Shown piece by piece: positions 22,801 to 34,339 of a stretch of 64,000 nt of DNA. The DNA lies in the NCBI RefSeq assembly GCF_036588685.1, contig NC_086383.1, forward strand, positions 62,323,448 through 62,387,447, written 5' to 3'. The stretch comes from Mytilus trossulus. Lineage: Eukaryota; Mollusca; Bivalvia; Mytilida; Mytilidae. The translations under genes and the position numbers were made by a program. Positions within the stretch are counted from its first letter, which is position 1, and every line of letters begins with the position of its first letter. The notes under the pieces are model-generated. The model did not search any database and was not told the origin of the DNA. It saw nothing but the letters and a program-made list of their open reading frames with translations.

Positions 22801-23039
22801 AATTAAATATGCTCAGTCTATGTTTGGACGATTCAGTTATTGTTATCAAGCTCTACCCAACACCATCATATTGAACTGTCTGAAAATCAACTGAAAAGTT
22901 GTTCCCTTCACTGTCATACTGAATTGTGGACTGTCAGAGTCAAAATTACCGTTTCAGACTATAATGTAATTAACTTTTAAAGTAGTATCATAAAAAAAAT
23001 GTGCAGTGAGATGCCTTATTTCCTCCCATGCCTGTTTGA

Positions 23040-23395
23040 AACTTCGATTCCAGCGTCATTGGTGATTTTTTTTGGTAGACGAAAATCGCGTCTAGCGTAC
23101 AATAGGTACATATGGTGAGTGTATTTGTAAGGATAACTACTTCTTGAAACCCATTCTTAAGATTCCAACAGGATATCAACAAGCGTTATGCAGGAGGTAA
23201 ATTTAAAATTACACCAAGAACAAAATAAGATGTCTGGTTGTCAAAGTTTCCAAGAAACTAGTATTAGTACTGTACAGGGGCCTACTGACTGACCTAAGAG
23301 GGGCCGTTCTAGTCACGCTTCAGTGTGATTCCCTATATAAGCAACCAATGCACCCCCCCCCCCCCCCCCCAAATCCGCCTCTGCTGTATTCAATA
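23040..23395 (+). repeat. R1 fragment and poly-C-containing repeat
   Basis: 23040-23105 is a decayed R1 core (AGCGTCATTGGTGA, TAGACGAAAATCGCG). 23275-23395 is a GGCCTACTGACTGACC element with a long C run, related to 45005-45170 and 38455-38605. The same block lies at 28263-28610. Confidence 0.55.
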
Positions 23396-24154
23396 TGTCA
23401 ACAATATGTTATGTAGGGAAAATTAAAATCAGAATAATACTGAACGTCGATGCAAATTCAAAACAGAAAGTCCTTCATCTAAGTTAACAAGCAAATATTT
23501 GAAAAATTAATATATACAAAAAAAACAAACGTACAAAAGACTGAGACAATTTTTTAAAGGTATGAGGTAACTAATACACTTATTCACACTACATACTGCC
23601 ATGGTTTAACAATAAACAAAAGTATCAGGTAAAGTTGATCTATTTGAAACAATTTCACCTTCTACACTTTTCATCGTTCAGGGATCATAAGGAAAATTGC
23701 GATTTTTTATCAGATAAAATATTTCGATGCCTTTTCATATCTGAAAGGTGTTTCGTGCATTTAGTTTAGTGACGAGAAAAAAGGGGAAATAACAAAAATA
23801 CCTAATCGAATTTTCAAAACAGAAAGTCTTGTCAGCCCTGTGTTGGGTAGTCGGTTACTTAAAGATATTTTTTCATTTATTAAACTGACTTATACTATTA
23901 TTGTAGCTATTAATTATTTATCACACATATTCATATAAAGTTTTCTGTATTCCTTTTAAAACCGGTTTCTCTGTATGTTTCTTTTGTATCTTTGGCCTCT
24001 CTTTTCTTTTGAATAAAAAATCGGGTTATTTTCATTAACTTTTTATTTTTCATCTCGCTCTAATATTTTGCCATGTGATTATGGACTTTCCAAATTGATT
24101 TTCCTCTGAGTTCAGTATTTTTGTGATTTTACTTTCTAATGTAAAATATTATAA

Positions 24155-24778
24155 ATACTTGTTGGGGACTTCAACTCTCGCACTGGCCAAAATCCAGATT
24201 ATATTATTGATGACTCTTCTGACGTTAATGATTTTGGTTGCAACACTATATTAGTCAACACTTTTGTACTGACATGAATTATCATTGATATAGTTATATT
24301 TATAAATTTGCTGTTTACAAAATTCTGAATTTTCTGAACTAAGGCTGTTCTACCTCAGGCATAGATTACCTGAGCTGTATTTGGCAATACTTTTATGAAT
24401 TTTGGTCCTCAATGCTCTTCAACTTCGTACTTTATTTGTCATTTTTAACTTGTTTTTGATTCGAGCGTCACTGGTGAGTCTTTTGTAGACAAAACGCGCG
24501 TTTGGCGTATATACAAAATTTAGTCCTGGTATCTATGATGAGTTTATTTACCACACAATTATTCTGTGGATGAAATTCCTAAGAAAAGAAACAACCACGA
24601 TAATTTAAGTAATGCCCAAGGCATACATTTATTAGAAATTATATATTCAAATCTAAAGATTATTGATGGCAGATATGTTGGCGACTCCCTTGGTTACTTT
24701 ACATGTATAACTACACATAGATTAAGTAGTATTGATTATGCTATAGTTAGTGAAAGTCTCCAGTCCTCATTTCTATAT
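24155..24778 (+). pseudogene. LINE endonuclease (EEP fold) fragment, interrupted and truncated
   Basis: 24155-24256 translates to a piece with VGDFNSRTG, the catalytic Asp/Asn strand of exonuclease-endonuclease-phosphatase domains. An R1 repeat (about 24258-24545) then interrupts it. 24566-24778 resumes with endonuclease sequence ending in the SSIDYAIVSES strand. The duplication junction cuts it before the terminal SDH motif and joins it in frame to TLR codon 37. The frame opens with GTG at 24566 and has no ATG before the LRR region. Confidence 0.75.
24258..24545 (+). repeat. R1 copy inserted in the LINE endonuclease, core mutated
   Basis: Core boxes read CTGGTGA and ACAAAAC in place of CTGATGA and CGAAAC, so the hammerhead would be dead. 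The same changes occur in the unit 2 copy at 29400-29690, so they predate the duplication. Confidence 0.8.
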
Positions 24779-27212
24779 CTAGTTGCTCATTGTGAAAACC
24801 AAGGATTTACGTTGGTTCCTAGGAATCTTAACAAAACTATCCAAGAATTGGATCTTTCAAACAATATGATCAAATCATTGGAAAATGGAACGTTCGAAAA
24901 CTATTCGATATTGGAAGTTTTAATTTTGAATCATAATAGAATATCGAAAGTACATATACACGCTTTTGTTGGCTTACCTTATCTGAAAGTTCTGAAGATA
25001 CGTGATAATTTTATAAATATTACAAAGCTTTCTACAAGAGTTTTCAGTCCTCTTGTCAATTTGACGACTCTTGACATAGGTCGAAACGCAGAACAGTCAC
25101 CTGTAAACAAATCTTTCGTCTATCCCGATAAAACATTTGCAGCCTTGAAGAGATTACAATTTCTGTCATTGGACTTATTTATGTTCCCGGAGTTTGGGGA
25201 TGGATTCCGCTCACTGCAATTCATAACCGTTTTAAATTTTGACCGGTGTTATTTGAAAAACATGGATAGATTTACATTATCAAATTCAACATTTAGAAAT
25301 TTTTCACCGAAGTTAAAAGAACTATACATTAGACGCTGCGTTAACTTTTTTAGACTAGACAAAGGCATTTTGCAGTATTTTCCCGAATTAAAAGTTTTGG
25401 ACTTATCTAATTCAAATATTCATTTGTTCCAGGCACTAAATATACTTCACCCCTTTCAAAACAAAAAAATGTCTGTTATCAACTTTCACCATATAAGCGA
25501 TAAGAGTCTCAACGATGACGAGTTTCCGTATTCTGTGGTCGTGACGAAAAAACTAATGAAATATCTTCGGACGATCTGCGTAGAAGCTTTAGATTTGTCA
25601 AAAACGGGTATTGTAGACGATCAACTGAACTCGTTGTTTTCATTCCAATTCCCAGAATGCTTCAAAACCTTCATAATATCATCCAATAGACTACCATCTA
25701 CAAACATAGAACATTACATGGAAACCGTCATTTTCTTAACAAGGGCGACAAATATGACAACATATGACATGTCATACCTTGAAAGCCATTTTTTGAATCC
25801 GGTTTATCTTGATGTATATCATCCGGAAAAATTCATACCGAAACAAGAAGAGCAGCAAAGATTTCAGATGCCATTTCATATAAGTTTTAAAATACCGCCA
25901 TCACTTGAATTTGTTCGCTTTACCCATATGTCAGTCGTTTCTGCTACTGTATCAATTACATGTGCAAATTCATCTATGAAATATTTTGATATTTCATATA
26001 GTATTTTTGAACAATATCCAATTGTACAACAGAAATGCGGAAAACATCTTAGATATTTAGATGTCTCTGGAATATCTTCAACAATGATATTTCAAACAAT
26101 ACCTCTGCCAAGACTGACAACATTAAAAATGACGCATGCCAGCATAGACAGGAGTATTCTTGAAGGCAAGCAATGGATGTTACAACAAGCTCCCGCACTA
26201 AAAAATGTAGATATATCTTTCAATAATCTTTGGACATTGCAAGACACGGAATTATTAAACACTTCAGGAATAACACATCTGAATATGTCGAATAATCTTT
26301 TCCGGTCAGTTCCTACATGTGTCTCTAAACTACGACACCTAGAATCGTTAGACCTTTGTCAATAATTTGATAACTTCTGTTGATAAAACTATTCGAAAAT
26401 GGTTAGATGAAATTATTGAGTCGACTCAAAATTTTAGCCTCGATTTGAATAATAATGCTTTGGTTTGTTCGTGCACTACACTTGACTTTCTGTTATGGTT
26501 AACAAAGACACCGGTGTCATTTGTAAATGGAAACACTTATACGTGTACAATGTCAAATAATTCACAAGTCAATCTAATGGAAGTCACCAAGGATATCAAG
26601 AGATACTTTGCTGACTGCAATGCCACCGTGTGGCTGAGAATTGGAATAGTATTAATTTCGTGTATTGTGAGTGTATCGATACCACTTTCAATTGTGTATT
26701 ATTACAGATGGAAAATAATCCTGTTTATGTTTAGAAAATTCAGACGAGCAGTCGAGAGAGGGTTGCATGTAAATTATGAATATGATGTGTATGTTTCCTA
26801 TGAAGAAAGAAGCATAACTTGGATAAAGAATAATCTCCTTCCGAAGACTGAACAAGAATGGGGACTGAAAATATGCTGACATGACCGCGACCTTCTTCCT
26901 GGACAACCTACTTCAGAATCTAAGGCTCTTTCAATTCATCAAAGTAGACATGCTATTTTTATCATTACTGAAAATTTCAACGAATGCGAGTGGGGGAAAT
27001 TTGAAATCGAAAGGGCAAAGTATGAGAAATACACGAAAAACTTGATGAAAATCATTGTTATTTTACAAAACGTTAACGTCATTGATATCCCTGAACAACT
27101 TGTCGACATTTCAAATGATGTTAATTTTATCGAATGGCATCTAGACGAAACTGGAATTTGTGAAAATCAGACTGAATGGTTTAGACTTAAGACATTGCTT
27201 TTTCTAAATTAG
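24779..27212 (+). pseudogene. Broken Toll-like receptor duplicate
   Basis: Over 99 percent identical by eye to 19558-21990. It lacks the first 36 codons (signal peptide and LRRNT start). A net +1 change at 26358-26360 (GTC where unit 1 has CC) shifts the frame in the last LRR and stops it at 26363-26365. A TTA to TGA change at 26877-26879 places a stop just before the TIR box 2 HDRDLLPGQ. Other substitutions are mostly mild (Asn to Lys, Thr to Ser, Glu to Lys, Gln to His, Gln to Lys). The endonuclease-LRR open frame of about 600 codons has no start codon and no signal peptide, so a receptor is not expected. Confidence 0.9.
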
Positions 27213-29287
27213 AAAAAAAAGAAAATTTAGAAAAAATAGTAAGAACTACCCCTGATAATTTCGAAAATGGTTTAATTCATGTAACAATCCTCTATATACA
27301 GCTTTGTATCTTCTCTTTATCTAATCATTTAAAATAAAATATTTGCACAACCATCTGTTTTCATTTGGTTATCGCGTACATGACCGCCTGTTTTATTGAA
27401 TTTGTATATGTTGTTAACAACACGTGATCTATGAATTTTTAACATTGCCATAAAGACGAGATGTTTGATTTGTGATTCTCAACTCACCATTGTTTCTTAA
27501 AATGTCCTGTACCAAGACGGGAATATGGCAGTTGTTATCAAATAGTCCGTTTCTATGTGTGTTGGCGTTTGCGTTTGAAGCAGCTCAGTGTTTCTGATGT
27601 TCCGTTGTTTTCCCCGTATAGTAGATAAGTTTCCCTCGGCTTTGGTTTGTGGCCCCGTTTTGTTTTCCAATAATCGATTTAAGACTATTGAACATCGGTA
27701 TACTGCTGTTGTGTTTATTTGACTCATTTTTCAGACTTAGACACCACCATGATTTAATCACATAAGAACACGACGGGTGCCGCATGTGGAGCAGGATCTG
27801 CTTACCCTTCCGGAGCACCTGAGATCACCCCTAGTTTTTGGTGGGGTTCGTGTTGTTTATTCTTTAGTTTTCTATGTTGTGTCATGTGTACTATTGTTTT
27901 TCTGTTTGTCTTTTTCATTTTTAGCCATGGCGTTGTCAGTTTGTTTTAGATTTACGAGTTTGACTGTCCCTTTGGTATCTTTCGTCCCTCTTTTAAGTAA
28001 TGGTAAGACCATTAGCGTGTAGTCAATTAAATATGCTCAGTCTATGTTTGGACGATTCAGTTATTGTTATCAAGCTCTACCCAACACCATCATATTGAAC
28101 TGTCTGAAAATCAACTGAAAAGTTGTTCCCTTCACTGTCATACTGAATTGTGGACTGTCAGAGTCAAAATTACCGTTTCAGACTATAATGTAATTAACTT
28201 TTAAAGTAGTATCATAAAAAAAATGTGCAGTGAGATGCCTTATTTCCTCCCATGCCTGTTTGAAACTTCGATTCCAGCGTCATTGGTGATTTTTTTTGGT
28301 AGACGAAAATCGCGTCTAGCGTACAATAGGTACATATGGTGAGTGTATTTGTAAGGATAACTACTTCTTGAAACCCATTCTTAAGATTCCAACAGGATAT
28401 CAACAAGCGTTATGCAGGAGGTAAATTTAAAATTACACCAAGAACAAAATAAGATGTCTGGTTGTCAAAGTTTCCAAGAAACTAGTATTAGTACTGTACA
28501 GGGGCCTACTGACTGACCTAAGAGGGCCGTTCTAGTCACGCTTCAGTGTGATTCCCTATATAAGCAACCAATGCACCCCCCCCCCCCCCCCAAATCCGCC
28601 TCTGCTGTATTCAATATGTCAACAATAATTAAAATCAGAATAATACTGAACGTCGATGCAAATTCAAAACAGAAAGTCCTTCATCTAAGTTAACAAGCAA
28701 ATATTTGAAAAATTAATATATACAAAAAAAACAAAAGTACAAAAGACTGAGACAATTTTTTAAAGGTATGAGGTAACTAATACACTTATTCACACTACAT
28801 ACTGCCATGGTTTAACAATAAACAAAAGTATCAGGTAAAGTTGATCTATTTGAAACAATTTCACCTTCTACACTTTTCATCGTTCAGGGATCATAAGCAA
28901 AATTGCGATTTTTTATCAGATAAAATATTTCGATGCCTTTTCATATCTGAAAGGTGTTTCGTGCATTTAGTTTAGTGACGAGAAAAAAGGGGAAATAACA
29001 AAAATACCGAATCGAATTTTCAAAACAGAAAGTCTTGTCAGCCCTGTGTTGGTTAGTCGGTTAATAGATATTTTATCATTTATTAAACTGACTTATACTA
29101 TTATTATAGCTATTAATTGTTGATTATTTATCACACATATTCATATAAAGTTTTCTGTATTCATTTTATATCCGGTTTCAACGTATGTCTCTTTTGTATC
29201 TTTGGCCTCTCTTTTCTTTTGATAAAAATTCGGGTTATTTTCATTCACTTTTTACTTTTCATCTCGCTCTAATGTAAAATATTATAA
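27213..29287 (+). repeat. Duplicated downstream region of the TLR
   Basis: Equivalent to 21991-24154, with the polyadenylation signal (27333-27338), an R5 copy (27514-28024), and the R1 fragment and C run (28263-28610). No genes. Confidence 0.85.
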
Positions 29288-30159
29288 ATACTTGTTGGGG
29301 ACTTCAACTCTCGCACTGGCCAAAATCCAGATTATATTATTGATGACTCTGCTGACGTTAATGATTTTGGTTGCAACACTATATTAGTCAACACTTTTGT
29401 ACTGACATGAATTATCATTGATATATTTATATTTATAAATTTGCTGTTTACAAAATTCTGAATTTTCGAAATATTAAGGCTGTTCTACCTCAGGCATAGA
29501 TTACCTGAGCTGTATTTGGCAATACTTTTAGGAATTTTGGTCCTCAATGCTCTTCAACTTCGTACTTTATTTGTCATTTTTAACTTGTTTTTGATTCGAG
29601 CGTCACTGGTGAGTCTTTTGTAGACAAAACGCGCGTTTGGCGTATATACAAAATTTAGTCCTGGTATCTATGATGAGTTTATTTACCACACAATTATTCT
29701 GTGGATGAAATTCCTAAGAAAAGAAACAACCACGATAATTTAAGTAATGCCCAAGGCATACATTTATTAGAAATTATATTTTCAAATCTAAAGATTATTG
29801 ATGGCAGATATGTTGGCGACTCCCTTGGTTACTTTACATGTATAACTACAAATAGATTAAGTAGTATTGATTATGCTATAGTTAGTGAAAGTCTCCAGTC
29901 CTCATTTCTATATTTTTCTACGCCTGAAATTGGTTACTTGTCTGATCATTCACAGACAAAACTACTTCTCAAATGTCAATTGAGAAAGAATGTTCCAGCA
30001 GATTCATTTATTACAAATTGGCAAAATACTGTTGATTACAGATGCACAAACGACTCTAGAGTTGAATCTGTAAATGCTCTCAGCGATGAAAATATTATGA
30101 ATGACATTGTAAATTTTGATTCCAAAACATTTTCAAAGGACCAAAATGGAATAAAATAG
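29288..30159 (+). pseudogene. LINE endonuclease fragment, longer copy, R1-interrupted
   Basis: 29288-29392 carries VGDFNSRTG. R1 occupies about 29400-29690. 29701-30159 resumes with the SSIDYAIVSES strand and includes the terminal GYLSDHSQT motif missing from unit 1. The frame stops at 30157-30159. Recognisable but frameshifted protein similarity (ADKSCEL and Lys-rich segments) continues to about 30400. Reverse transcriptase motifs are not seen. Confidence 0.75.
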
Positions 30160-30492
30160 CTTAACTCAGTTTTTCTTAAGATAGCAGACAAATCATGTGA
30201 ATTGTGAGAAAAGAAAAAATACGAAAACAAAACTGGTTAGAAAAAAGTGGTCCGACATAACATTTGAACAAAAACACATCTTTAAATTTTATTAGTACCA
30301 AGATAAGAAAAACCCCTTTAATAATGAACTGAAACAAAACTATGTTTTTCAATTGAAATCATTAAAAAAAAAGCTGTTAAAAAAAGGGCCTATTAAAAAT
30401 TAATTTATTCATTTATAATAAACTCTCAGAATCTTTACTGAAAAGTCCTTCTGAATTTTTTGAAAACTCTGAGGTTAATTGACAGCAAGGAA

Positions 30493-30590
30493 CAATCTAA
30501 TTAAAATATTGCCTGATCTCTGCCAGAGATCAATATTTTAATTAGATATGTAGTATAACGTAATCAGAGATCAATATTTTAATTAGATTG
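30493..30590. mobile_element. 98-bp MITE with perfect 19-bp TIRs and 9-bp target duplication
   Basis: CAATCTAATTAAAATATTG (30493-30511) is the exact inverse of 30572-30590. AGCAAGGAA occurs immediately on both sides (30484-30492, 30591-30599). A third partial TIR copy lies inside at 30531-30547. A 9-bp duplication is the hallmark of Mutator-like (MULE) elements. Confidence 0.85.
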
Positions 30591-30599
30591 AGCAAGGAA

Positions 30600-31207
30600 G
30601 GAAGTGAAAAAGATGAAGAAAAGGAGATAATTTCAGATTTTGAAAAGTTTGTAAAGCATGTTCAACAAGAAAGGTATATAGGGAAGAAAATTTTCAGACA
30701 AGTGCTTGTGTGTATGCATGTCTGTTTCGTAGTATTTTTGCGCTCAGACTAATTTATAGATGTAATAATTCCCCGTCTCTAAAAAAAGTACCCAATGTCA
30801 ATGACATCCCTTGACGTTGTCTAGATACTGAATCTTATATATCAAGGGTAATCAGTTCAGTTCAGTTTCTTGTATATTCCTCCATTAATTTTGGACCACT
30901 ACCCAGAGGGTATAGTTTGAGCAACTATGTAGACCTAATCACCGTTAAAATCCGGAAACATATCTTTTCTATTGCGACTTTGTGTAGACTATTAGAAAAG
31001 ACTTATTGAAATCGATGAGAATTTGTATTTTTGTGTGCGTTTAATATTCTGAAGTATATATGTGACAGTCATCTGGTAAGAAGTTGCAATATTGATTTGC
31101 TTGTTTCCATACTCCCCCCCCCATATTTCGTTCAGTCATTTTTAGGTCAACATTACTTTGCCGTTTGTGTAGCTGTTGAAACTCATCTCCAGCAACATCA
31201 ACCCTTG
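30600..31207. other. No gene seen
   Basis: AT-rich with decayed coding-like stretches that may continue the LINE; nothing assignable. Confidence 0.35.
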
Positions 31208-31825
31208 TCCAAATAATTATGCATACCTACCAACTATCACTATTTGAGGGGTATTTCCCCCATGGAGACTCCCAAATTAAAATTTAGAAAGAGCAATTTT
31301 GTCCACAATTTTACACAAAACAATTATTTTTTAGTGACGTTAGGCTTATAAAAGTTGATCTCATTGGGGTCTAAGCGTGACACAGGATTGCCAATTTTTT
31401 GTAAGCGTGAAAGTTAAACTATTGTGTCGTGAAAACAGGAAATGAGGTCTTGTGGTACCTGGGAAATGACAAAAAAATGAGAATTGCTTACATATATATA
31501 TAGTGTAAGCGAGATATGGGAATCTGACAAAACAGTAAGCGGGATCTGGGATCAGAACCCCCCAATGAGACCCCCATAAAAGTATGAAGAAGCCAAAAAA
31601 AAAAACATTAAAATGTATTTAAAGGCCCCCTTGAAGGTTTTTTAGGACTATGACAATAATGACAGCCATCTTGCATGCAAAACCCCCCTGGGCATTTTGA
31701 AAAGTTGGCAGGTATGATTATGACGTCTTTGAAGGCTATTTTAGAATTTTTGCTTTGACATCGATGGTAGGCGTCAAAGAAAAGAAATAATATAATAGCC
31801 TTTCAAGATGTCATAATTATTTGGA
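31208..31825. mobile_element. Fold-back MITE split by a second transposon
   Basis: Outer ends TCCAAATAATTATG and CATAATTATTTGGA are inverted, and the arms continue (GACGTCTTTGAAGGCTATT at 31722-31740 region with AATAGCCTTTCAAGATGTC at 31794-31812 region). The left arm is interrupted at 31222-31716 by another element. Confidence 0.8.
31222..31716. mobile_element. 495-bp TIR element inserted in the fold-back MITE
   Basis: Ends CATACCTACCAACT and AGTTGGCAGGTATG are inverted (one mismatch). ATTATG flanks it on both sides (31216-31221, 31717-31722) and is single in the reconstructed empty site, so it is a 6-bp target duplication. Interior non-coding. Confidence 0.8.
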
Positions 31826-32997
31826 CTACACCAACCTGTGCCGTGGCAAATTATGAAAACATAATATAAACACTATATCCGCATTACACTTTAATACATT
31901 AAAATTAGATATTGAAATCTGTTAATAAACATTTCTCTTTGCTAACGTTTTCTTGTTCTATTAGCCAAAAAAAAAGGGGGGGAATTGTATCTGTTTTCAA
32001 GTTTTGGTCTTTCTTCAAGAGTGAAGAGTCAAGATACATCATGTACATGTAGTTTACTGAAATTTTATGGACACAGATTCGTAAATGTGGTGTGTGATTG
32101 CCATTGCTGCTTGGAGTGGTTTCATCAAAAATGTTTCTGACTTAAACATGCTCCAAAAACACTTACTGGATATAGAAACGGTCATATTGACTGATATTGT
32201 ATTAAATAAAAGATTAAAGAAATTGTATGTTAAACATGTAATTGTATGTATTGAAAATATAAAATAAATGTCTTCAACTTTTATTATTTAGTACTTATAA
32301 TATTACTAGTCAATGCTAGTCCCATAGTACCATATTTTGCTGTTGTTCATGTAACAATAACGTAATGTAACCTTAGCCTCAATAATTATTGTTACATTCA
32401 TAATTAATCAGGTCCTTATCCAACCATGTTCCAGCATTCAGTCTCCAATGTAACTATAATATTTTTATTATTGTTACATTTCCATGTAACCATAGCCAGT
32501 GCCTATTTTCTATTTCCATTTCCTTTTACTGATTTTACTATTTTTCTTATTTTTTTTATTATCAATGTGCCATGCCACCTGACATATATACATGTGCATA
32601 AACCATGCATACACTACATGCACTATGGCATGTACACTACTAAAAAAACACCATTTCACCCTTTTTTAAACTGCTTTATATTTTTAAATATAAAAGCATA
32701 TTGAACCATAGATAGAATCATTTATTAGATATATATGTGTAAACATCTGTTTTTTGTTGTAATTTGTAATGTTATGAGGGCCTTGAGGAAGATTAGTCAT
32801 TGTAAATATCTTTATTTACCCGACTTGAAATTAAAAAACATATATTCATGATATTTGGATAAACGAATTCAATAACAAAAAAAATGAGAATTGTCAGGAC
32901 TCAGAACTGTTCAGGATTTTAAAAACCAAAACAAAGTGAAATTTCTATTATGAATTTTATTAATTAAACTTGTCTCCTTGATATGGAGTTCACTTTA
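31826..32997. other. No gene seen
   Basis: AT-rich. A hydrophobic 92-codon frame (32426-32704) has no domain. GTAACAATAA-type inverted blocks occur at 32340-32500. Confidence 0.35.
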
Positions 32998-33120
32998 CAA
33001 ATAAACTCATCATAGATACCAGGATAGAAATTTAATATTTAAGCCAGAAGTGCATTTCGCCTACAAAAGACTCATCAGTGACGCTCTAATAAAAAAATGT
33101 TAAAAGGCCAAATAAAGTAC
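32998..33120 (-). repeat. R1 copy, core boxes intact, stem III weakened
   Basis: Minus-strand CTGATGA and GAAA are present. Stem II is GTC with GGC (one G-U). Stem III has a mismatch (ATGC with GCTT). Confidence 0.7.
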
Positions 33121-33318
33121 AAATGTCATGTCAGAATGTATTTAATTCAATTTCAATTTCCAACACAATTGTTGCAATTGATGTTTCACCAATTGTGCAA
33201 TGATGCAGACAAAAACAGCATTATTTATCTTGGTTCACTTAGCTTATTCTCTGAAAATCCATGAAAACTGGTTACCCAAAAATAATTATGAACACCCATA
33301 GTATGTGACTCTATTTCT

Positions 33319-33437
33319 GGGGCGGATCCAGCCATTACCCAAAGGGTGTTTCTAACGATATGTGCCCATTCAAATGCATTGATCATGCAAAAAAAGGGGG
33401 GTTCAACCCTGGATCCCCCTCTGAATCAGCCACTGCT
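33319..33437. repeat. Short element with GGCGGATCCAGCC end
   Basis: Starts GGGGCGGATCCAGCCA and ends near GAATCAGCCACTG, imperfectly inverted. Same broad family as 45005-45170. Confidence 0.45.
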
Positions 33438-33769
33438 AGTAATGTTTTGTTAGTTTTTTTCAGCCATTTTAATTTACAGCACACCTCCTCTGGCTCCTGC
33501 AATAAATAGTACAATAACTACAATGTTCTTCCCGAAATTTGTTTCCATACTCTAACTTTATGTTGCCGTAACCAAATTTTATGAAGCTAAAACGCAATGC
33601 TAATTTCTACAAAACACAGGTCACGTTTGAATTTGGGTGGTGTTTTTTACTTTTGAAGAGTTATGTCCCATATATTACCATGATTACAGTTGGAAAAATT
33701 TGTTTATTTATTTATAATGAACTCAGATATAATTTGGTGGCATATAAAAACTAGTATACATTATTTAAG

Positions 33770-33895
33770 GGTGAGCTGTAGTGTGGGATTTTCTGGCTGT
33801 GTTGAAGACCCATTGGTGGCATTCGGTTGTTTTTTACTCTTTGGTAGTCTCAGGTTGCCTCTTTGACACATTCCAAATTTTCATTCTCTGTTATA
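33770..33895 (+). repeat. R4 fragment
   Basis: GTTGAAGACCCATTGGTGGC and CTTTGACACATT match R4 (full copy at 40740-41090). Confidence 0.5.
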
Positions 33896-34099
33896 CTTAA
33901 ATCATGATTGCAGTTATATATATTTTTTTGTACTAGTGTACATGTTTTTGTCCAAAGTTTGAGGCTGTCACCAAAAATTTAGAATGAAATTTTGTTATTA
34001 TTAAAGTACCCATTATTTGATTTGATGTATAAATTTCTATTTAGCACATTTAAACATGTTAAAAGGATTAAGTAAGTTTCCCTAAATCATCTCCTAATA

Positions 34100-34306
34100 C
34101 TGTGGATCATTATTATTCTTGGGTACCAAATTTTGTGGATTTCATGGGTAAAGGTGAACCACTAATTCAAATGTTCAACGAACAACATAGTTTCAATAAC
34201 TAGTGTACACAGATATTGGGAAAACCATGAAATCAAATATCCACGAATTTGCAAGCTTTTAGCAATCCACGAAAATTGATACCCACGAAAATAAATGAAT
34301 CCACAG
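34100..34306. mobile_element. Mariner-type MITE copy
   Basis: CTGTGGATCATT at the left and AATGAATCCACAG at the right, with flanking TA (34098-34099, 34307-34308). Confidence 0.75.
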
Positions 34307-34339
34307 TAGCTGAATATTGATATAATTTGAATAATTTGA

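Larger units (their letters stand above)
19558..24778 (+). repeat. Tandem segmental duplication, unit 1 (5221 bp)
   Basis: Runs from TLR codon 37 to the middle of a LINE endonuclease fragment. Unit 2 is 24779-29913 (5135 bp). Their TLR parts differ at about a dozen positions in 2.4 kb. Non-coding differences include a 76-bp segment (24065-24140) and a 15-bp segment (about 23408-23422) present only in unit 1. Confidence 0.9.
24779..29913 (+). repeat. Tandem segmental duplication, unit 2 (5135 bp)
   Basis: Starts with TLR sequence at 24779 (equal to 19558) directly after endonuclease sequence ending at 24778 (equal to 29913). The junction has no obvious microhomology. Confidence 0.9.

Noticed and set aside
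26358-26360. Frameshift in the second TLR as a sequencing error
   Set aside because: Possible alone, but the separate stop at 26877 and the missing 5' end make a real pseudogene more likely.
24566-26365. Open frame of about 600 codons taken as a second functional LRR gene
   Set aside because: It begins with GTG, has no ATG or signal peptide before the LRRs, joins LINE endonuclease to a truncated TLR, and ends at a frameshift.
32426-32704. 92-codon hydrophobic frame as a membrane protein
   Set aside because: Composition follows a T-rich stretch; no conserved features.
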